This document shows positions 4,265 through 7,817 of a stretch of 7,817 nucleotides of DNA, in pieces; position 1 is the stretch's first letter, and each line of letters opens with the position of its first letter. Both the position numbers and the translations under genes were made by a program. The notes beneath the pieces were generated by a model. That model was not told the DNA's origin. It did no database searches and worked only from the letters and a program-made list of their open reading frames with translations. Origin of the DNA: Bacillus sp. (in: firmicutes) (lineage in GTDB: Bacteria > Bacillota > Bacilli > Bacillales > Cytobacillaceae); the NCBI GenBank assembly GCA_003457145.1, contig DMSR01000138.1, positions 700 to 8,516 of the forward strand. Direction: 5' to 3'.

Positions 4265-6643
4265 TTATTTTTCAAAAATGCTGTTGGAAAGAAGTCGGAA
4301 CAAATAATCCGTATGGTCACGGAAGCCTGCTTCGAGGCCAATCATCGTTACGTCCTTATCCTGTTCTTTGACGATGACTGCTTTTCCTTGTGCATTAACA
4401 CTATTTTTCCAGTGTCCGGCAACAAAGAATTCCGCATTGTCATCGAAAGCTGCAGCAACATGATCGTTATCGGTATTCTCATACCAGACAGGGCGGTATA
4501 CAAAGCCTAAATCATCCTGGCTGTAGCCGCCGGTTACACCAGTGCCATCGTAATCTACCTTTGCAATTCCGTTGCTATTATAGCTTGCAACTACAATTTT
4601 ATCATCAGTAAGGCCTAATGTTTTAGTCGCAAGGGATGCGCCGGCACCGACTGCGATATATTTTCCGCCATCAGTTAAAAATTCATCAATATTTGCTTTG
4701 AAGCTGTCGAATTGGCCTGGATTTTGAAAGCCGAATTCTTTATTGCCTGCACGGGTTTGTGATTTGGAAATCAAGCCTTCCGTGCCGCTGTATACAAAAA
4801 CATCAAAATCAGAAAGACCTTTTTCAGCAACCTCTGCCGGAGTTAATTCTGTCAAATCGAATCCGAGACGCTTAAGCGCCAGCTTGGTGCCAGCATGTGA
4901 TTGAGCCTTATTCATGCCGCCGTCCTTCAGAATCGCAACCTTGATGTTAGATAGTTCAACTGCATCTGAAGGAATATGTGCAGATCCAATGTGCAGCCCG
5001 GATTGTTTAACCGCTGCTGAAACTGTGTTCGCTGCTGCTGCTGTATAAAAGTTCCCTTCAGCGTCACGTTTTACAGAAACACCTTGCTGAAGAAGAGTGT
5101 TCACTAGGCTAATGGCATTTACAGAGCTGTTTGGGATCAAGAATGGACCTTTTCCGGTTAATGAACCTTGATCTTGTACCTGATTTACCTTGGTTGCTGT
5201 TACGTCGAATCCATCCTGGACAGCAGTCGCTTCGAATCCCCAAAGCTCAGGCAAGCTCCATGCTGAAATATCATACATTGTATCGACATCCTCAGTGATG
5301 TCCTCGCCATCCCAAAGCATCGTATTCGCAAGACCGGCTTTTGCCTGGTCCATTTTTACAATATACGTTCCTTTCGGGTATGACTTGCCATCGGCTGTAA
5401 AAGCCTTTGTAGCCTGCACCACTTCAATATCATTTTTCTGAAGGTGGGAAACCGCCTTTTGCGTCACAGTTGGATCTTCTGAATCCACTGGAAGGACATA
5501 GGCAGTCGGGAAGAAACCATCTTCATGGAATGGATGGTCAAAGTTAATTCCACGCTTGAACATCTCAATTTGGTCCGTGATCATTGCCTGTTTGTTGGCA
5601 GTAGCATATTTCAGGGAACCCATGATTGCATCATATGTCCAGCGGACGCCGTCCAGGTCATTTGTCGGAGCCTCAAGCGTATGCCCGTAGGCGCCGTGAT
5701 ACATTGCGTACATAGGCGTGAAAATTGGCGGATAGTCATCCCAGCCTTCTGCATCATCACGTTGAGGAATATAGCTTCCTACCATCGATTGATAGAGACT
5801 GCCATTATATTTATCCTTGTTGGACATGATTTCTGCTTCCATTGCTTCTGCCTGGTTCATTGCCCATTTTTCGTAAAGATCGTATTCATAGTTTGGATTA
5901 TGCGGAACGGTACATGGTTCAAGAAGGCCCTGCTTATTCGGCGCGTAGTTTTTCACATAGCCATGGGTATCAAGAAAGACCATTGGATTCCATTCCTTGA
6001 TTAACGCTACTGTTTCCTGGGTTTCCGGCTGTGACTGAGTGATGAAATCACGATTCAAATCGATTCCTTCGCCGTTGAAACGAGTAGCATCAATTCTTCC
6101 GTCTGGATTTTGAACAACATTGAAAATCAAGATATTATTCTCGAGTATCTCTTTCGTTGTTTCATCATTTTCAAGGGCAAAACGTTCGATCAGCTGCATG
6201 ACCGCATCACTGCCGATAAACTCGGTTCCATGAATCGAACCGTTGATCATGATAGGAACCTTGAAATCAGGGTTATTTTGTATCCAGTCCTGGGCTTTGC
6301 CAGAATTCTTGAACATTTGTTTTCTTAAAGCCTGGATTTTCCCGAATTTACCCTGAGTGTCGGGTGCTGCGATTGTTACTACATAAAGGGGCTGGCCAGT
6401 TGAGGATTGCCCTTTTACTTCGACCTTAATACGATTGGATTGCTTCTCCAGCTCAGACAGCTTCTCTCCAATTTGTGAGAATTTCATAAAGTCATAGTTT
6501 TCGCTGTTAAACAAGCTGCCATTCTGCTCTTCATAAACATTTACGTTTTTCCATTTAAATGTCTCCGCAAGCGCTGGAGTCCAAGGTGAAGCTGCCAGTA
6601 AACTTGCTGCAATGACACCTGATATGATTTTTTTCTTTTTCAT
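4265..6643 (-). CDS. Secreted M14-family zinc metallopeptidase with C-terminal amidotransferase-like domain
   Basis: This 792-residue protein is predicted to be exported and to cleave peptides outside the cell. It starts with a Sec signal: MKKKK, a hydrophobic core (6-19), and a signal-peptidase site after A-L-A (residue 26). The M14 domain shows the zinc motif H138-G-T-E141 in INGSIHGTEFIG, substrate-binding N197-R198 in GIDLNRDF, third zinc ligand His227 in FLDTHG, and catalytic Glu324 in GHTLEAPT. So it keeps the Arg expected of carboxypeptidase-type enzymes. A linker region (about 375-560) precedes a domain (567-792) resembling a class I glutamine-amidotransferase fold (KVAILKDGGMNKAQSHAG; GGKYIAVGAGASLA). 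In that domain the nucleophile-elbow Cys appears to be missing, so it is probably non-catalytic. GGAGGAA (6652-6658) supports the ATG. It is monocistronic, with its own promoter and terminator. The physiological substrate is unknown. Confidence 0.9.
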   Translation of the reverse strand: MKKKKIISGVIAASLLAASPWTPALAETFKWKNVNVYEEQNGSLFNSENYDFMKFSQIGEKLSELEKQSNRIKVEVKGQSSTGQPLYVVTIAAPDTQGKFGKIQALRKQMFKNSGKAQDWIQNNPDFKVPIMINGSIHGTEFIGSDAVMQLIERFALENDETTKEILENNILIFNVVQNPDGRIDATRFNGEGIDLNRDFITQSQPETQETVALIKEWNPMVFLDTHGYVKNYAPNKQGLLEPCTVPHNPNYEYDLYEKWAMNQAEAMEAEIMSNKDKYNGSLYQSMVGSYIPQRDDAEGWDDYPPIFTPMYAMYHGAYGHTLEAPTNDLDGVRWTYDAIMGSLKYATANKQAMITDQIEMFKRGINFDHPFHEDGFFPTAYVLPVDSEDPTVTQKAVSHLQKNDIEVVQATKAFTADGKSYPKGTYIVKMDQAKAGLANTMLWDGEDITEDVDTMYDISAWSLPELWGFEATAVQDGFDVTATKVNQVQDQGSLTGKGPFLIPNSSVNAISLVNTLLQQGVSVKRDAEGNFYTAAAANTVSAAVKQSGLHIGSAHIPSDAVELSNIKVAILKDGGMNKAQSHAGTKLALKRLGFDLTELTPAEVAEKGLSDFDVFVYSGTEGLISKSQTRAGNKEFGFQNPGQFDSFKANIDEFLTDGGKYIAVGAGASLATKTLGLTDDKIVVASYNSNGIAKVDYDGTGVTGGYSQDDLGFVYRPVWYENTDNDHVAAAFDDNAEFFVAGHWKNSVNAQGKAVIVKEQDKDVTMIGLEAGFRDHTDYLFRLLSNSIFEK

Positions 6644-6682
6644 ATTATGTATTCCTCCATCTAATAGGTTGTATATTTATAC

Positions 6683-6711
6683 ATAATAATCACTAATTAT
6701 TATTTCGGCAA
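6683..6711 (-). promoter_or_regulatory. Sigma-A promoter of the secreted peptidase gene
   Basis: On the minus strand TTGCCG (6706-6711, 4/6 match) is followed after exactly 17 nt by TATTAT (6683-6688, 5/6 match). It predicts a 5' leader of roughly 33 nt carrying the ribosome binding site. Two short palindromes overlap or follow it: AATAAT/ATTATT (6685-6701) and GTATATTTATAC (6671-6682). Either could be an operator, or simply AT-rich sequence. Confidence 0.65.
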
Positions 6712-6836
6712 TCGGACTAAATACCTAAATAAGTCTATCTCTATGTAAATCGCATTACTGCATGAAGCGTGGTCTATTGGGAAATAGTCAACAATCAAAT
6801 ATGGGAATATGGTTATTTGGGGGAGTTCTCACAAAA

Positions 6837-6858
6837 AAACAGGGCAGAGGCCCTGTTT
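6837..6858 (-). terminator. Intrinsic terminator of the DUF948-like gene
   Basis: AAACAGGGC (6837-6845) and GCCCTGTTT (6850-6858) form a 9-bp stem with a 4-nt loop. On the minus strand it is followed by a run of seven T. The stop codon of the upstream gene (6857-6859) lies partly inside the stem base. Confidence 0.88.
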
Positions 6859-7228
6859 AATATTGAGTTTGTGCCGTTCTATTTTGACGCTTACGATTCC
6901 ATTGTCTTGCTTTAAACTTGCGTTCAAGGGCAGCGACAGGTTTAACTTTTAGCGCATGCTTGAATTCAATCGGCGTCTGTTTTACTGAGAAAACAACCGT
7001 ATTGACTGCTTTTTTCTTCTTTTCAAAGTCTGTCATTAACTTCTGTTGTTTGAAAGTAAGCTTGTCTGTTTCCTCTTTGATGGCATCGGTCTTTGCCTGG
7101 ACTCTGGTTGCTGTTTCTTGCATGTCTTCAATAGATGGCTTCGCGGCTTTGTAAGCTTTAAATGCAACATACCCAAGGTAGGCCAATGAAGCAACAATAA
7201 CAGCAAGACTGATATATACAATAATCAC
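6857..7228 (-). CDS. Small membrane-anchored coiled-coil protein, DUF948-like
   Basis: This is a 123-residue protein with one N-terminal membrane helix (IIVYISLAVIVASLAYLGYV, residues 2-21). A charged helical region (about 30-75) looks like a coiled coil (RVQAKTDAIKEETDKLTFKQ), and a strongly basic tail (90-120) contains KARQWNRKRQNR. This layout fits DUF948-type proteins, whose Bacillus representative YtxG is a general-stress protein, but the match is by architecture and composition rather than a catalytic motif. The start is a GTG at 7226-7228 with AAGGAGGAA (7236-7244) in front. The gene is monocistronic, and a possible sigma-B promoter lies upstream. Function unknown; a membrane-associated scaffold or envelope-stress role is only a guess. 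Confidence 0.75.
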   Translation of the reverse strand: MIIVYISLAVIVASLAYLGYVAFKAYKAAKPSIEDMQETATRVQAKTDAIKEETDKLTFKQQKLMTDFEKKKKAVNTVVFSVKQTPIEFKHALKVKPVAALERKFKARQWNRKRQNRTAQTQY

Positions 7229-7235
7229 GAGCAGA

Positions 7236-7244
7236 TTCCTCCTT
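7236..7244 (-). promoter_or_regulatory. Ribosome binding site supporting a GTG start
   Basis: AAGGAGGAA on the minus strand lies 7 nt before the GTG at 7226-7228. No ATG is available in this frame at a suitable distance, so the rare start codon is well supported. Confidence 0.8.
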
Positions 7245-7266
7245 AAATTTACTGTTTATAGAGTAT

Positions 7267-7291
7267 TTACCCATTTGAGCAGGGGACTAAC
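7267..7291 (-). promoter_or_regulatory. Possible sigma-B promoter of the DUF948-like gene
   Basis: On the minus strand GTTAGT (7286-7291) is followed after 13 nt by GGGTAA (7267-7272). The -10 fits the general-stress consensus GGGWAW exactly; the -35 keeps only GTT of GTTTAA. The position is about 40 nt upstream of the start codon. No good sigma-A pair is visible there. Confidence 0.35.
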
Positions 7292-7541
7292 AGGGAAATT
7301 TAAGCAGTATTACCCTCGTTTACTGGAATTTGCCGTTGTTTCCAAATGAAACTACTAACCTAGTAATCCCATTATGAAAGGGTTATGTATGAGTAAAAGT
7401 AGGGGAGAAAAAATCTATTAACAAACCAGATTGAACACCTTAGTTAATTGTATAGAGAGGGAATTATGGTGATAGGGGGTCTTTTTTTGACCTAATCAGC
7501 AAATGATTGTAAGCATCTAAATCTCTAAGTGAAAGGAAAGA
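7292..7541. other. Intergenic stretch without a recognisable gene
   Basis: This 250-bp AT-rich stretch has no open frame of meaningful length on either strand. Only micro-ORFs of about ten codons occur (plus strand, starting at 7389 and 7466). It contains a short TACTA-ACC-TAGTA palindrome (7353-7365) and GGTC-T7-GACC (7478-7492), neither strong enough to name. Confidence 0.6.
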
Positions 7542-7542
7542 G

Positions 7543-7572
7543 AAAGACCTCCACACTAAATTGGAGGTCTTT
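7543..7572. terminator. Intrinsic terminator after the acidic-tail gene
   Basis: AAAGACCTCCA (7543-7553) and TGGAGGTCTTT (7562-7572) form an 11-bp stem with an 8-nt loop. It lies about 20 nt beyond the minus-strand stop codon at 7592-7594 and has T-rich flanks on both strands, so it may act in both directions. Confidence 0.85.
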
Positions 7573-7591
7573 TCTAAAAAGATATTGATCT

Positions 7592-7718
7592 TTATTTTGT
7601 TTCTGCAACAACTTCTTCAGATACAGCTTCTTCTTCAGTAGTGTCATCAGCAACAAATTCTTCAGTTACATCTTCTAAAAGATCACTAACAGCAAGAACA
7701 GCCGATAATAAAGATGCA
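7592..7718 (-). CDS. Acidic C-terminus of an unidentified protein, 5' part cut by the palindrome
   Basis: The minus-strand frame ending in TAA at 7592-7594 reads ASLLSAVLAVSDLLEDVTEE, then a segment with FVADDTTEEEAVSEEVVAETK. It is strongly acidic, consistently coding-like and followed by a terminator, so I take it as the real 3' end of a gene. The rest of the gene is missing because the sequence folds back on itself at about 7718. Beyond that point the frame runs through the mirror arm to a stop at 7748-7750 and is meaningless. The family cannot be identified from a tail of this composition. It may belong to the same stress or envelope neighbourhood as the DUF948-like gene, which is speculative. 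Confidence 0.6.
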
Positions 7719-7817
7719 TGCAATTTTATTATCGGCTGTTCTTGCTGTTAGTGATCTTTTAGAAGATGTAACTGAAGAATTTGTTGCTGATGACACTACT
7801 GAAGAAGAAGCTGTATC
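7620..7817. repeat. 198-bp near-perfect palindrome at the window edge
   Basis: Positions 7620-7712 are the exact reverse complement of 7725-7817 (93-bp perfect arms). The 12-nt centre contains TGCATGCA (7715-7722), itself palindromic, flanked by two mismatched pairs (7713/7724 and 7714/7723). Pairing continues to the last base of the window, so the full extent is unknown. Both arms carry the same coding sequence in opposite orientation. Such a long palindrome with almost no spacer is normally unstable in bacteria, and together with its position this points to a fold-back chimera at a contig end. Confidence 0.97.
7714..7817 (+). other. Mirror copy of the acidic protein tail, running off the window
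   Basis: From an ATG at 7714 the plus strand reads MHAILLSAVLAVSDLLEDVT and continues with the same acidic residues as the minus-strand gene, without a stop before the edge. There is no ribosome binding site in front. It differs from the minus copy only at the first residues (A-I-L-L instead of A-S-L-L), because of the two mismatches beside the centre. A gene finder could call it as a small partial gene, but it is best read as the second arm of the palindrome. Confidence 0.5.

Noticed and set aside
5525..6004. A 159-codon open frame antisense to the secreted peptidase
   Set aside because: It is a shadow of a strongly supported coding region and its product looks like random translation.
7431..7456. 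Promoter-like TTGAAC and TATAGA pair on the plus strand
   Set aside because: The spacer is only 14 nt and no gene follows.
7478..7492. GGTC-T7-GACC hairpin
   Set aside because: A 4-bp stem with the T-tract in the loop is not a terminator and is expected by chance.
7389..7495. Micro-ORFs MSKSRGEKIY (from 7389) and MVIGGLFLT (from 7466)
   Set aside because: They are only about ten codons long, with no sign of conservation or function.
7620..7817. Hairpin telomere (protelomerase-type) or phase-variation inverton
   Set aside because: The arms are ordinary coding sequence, there is no invertible spacer, and no protelomerase or recombinase gene is in the window.

Overview
The window looks like chromosomal DNA from a Bacillaceae member (Bacillus sensu lato, e.g. 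a Mesobacillus/Cytobacillus-type organism). The base composition is moderately low in GC, ribosome binding sites are strong AGGAGG types, and the proteins resemble Bacillus families. These are an ArtPQR-type amino-acid transporter, an ENP1/YqgT-type LysM-M14 peptidase and a DUF948-like membrane protein. The genus is an inference; no rRNA or other taxonomic marker is present.

Layout. Positions 1-135 (minus) hold the N-terminal part of a VOC/glyoxalase-fold protein that runs off the left edge. A divergent intergenic region (149-410) leads into a plus-strand operon for a polar/basic amino-acid ABC importer: lipoprotein substrate-binding protein (411-1229), permease (1335-1991) and ATPase (1988-2710). 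The permease and ATPase genes overlap by 4 nt. The gap between the first two genes carries what looks like the 3' remnant of a dispersed Bacillaceae repeat. After an AT-rich regulatory stretch with a CodY-like box comes a gamma-D-glutamyl-L-diamino acid endopeptidase with two LysM domains (2887-4077, plus). It faces a large secreted M14 metallopeptidase (4265-6643, minus) across a shared bidirectional terminator (4224-4257). Further right are a DUF948-like small membrane protein (6857-7228, minus) with its own terminator, about 250 bp without a convincing gene, another terminator (7543-7572), and the acidic C-terminus of a minus-strand gene (stop at 7592-7594).

The most striking structure is at the right edge. 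Positions 7620-7817 form a 198-bp nearly perfect palindrome (93-bp perfect arms around a 12-nt centre), and the arms encode the acidic protein tail in mirror image. The minus arm has a normal stop codon and terminator; the plus arm runs off the window. A fold-back assembly or amplification chimera at a contig end is the likeliest explanation, though a real palindromic rearrangement cannot be excluded from sequence alone.

How the genes work together. The ABC importer brings in amino acids, probably arginine or other basic ones. The endopeptidase probably recycles or trims muropeptides, and the secreted M14 enzyme probably degrades external peptides, so the centre of the window has a nutrient-acquisition and wall-turnover flavour. 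I see no defence system, CRISPR array, integrase, transposase, tRNA or rRNA, and no convincing undescribed multi-gene system.
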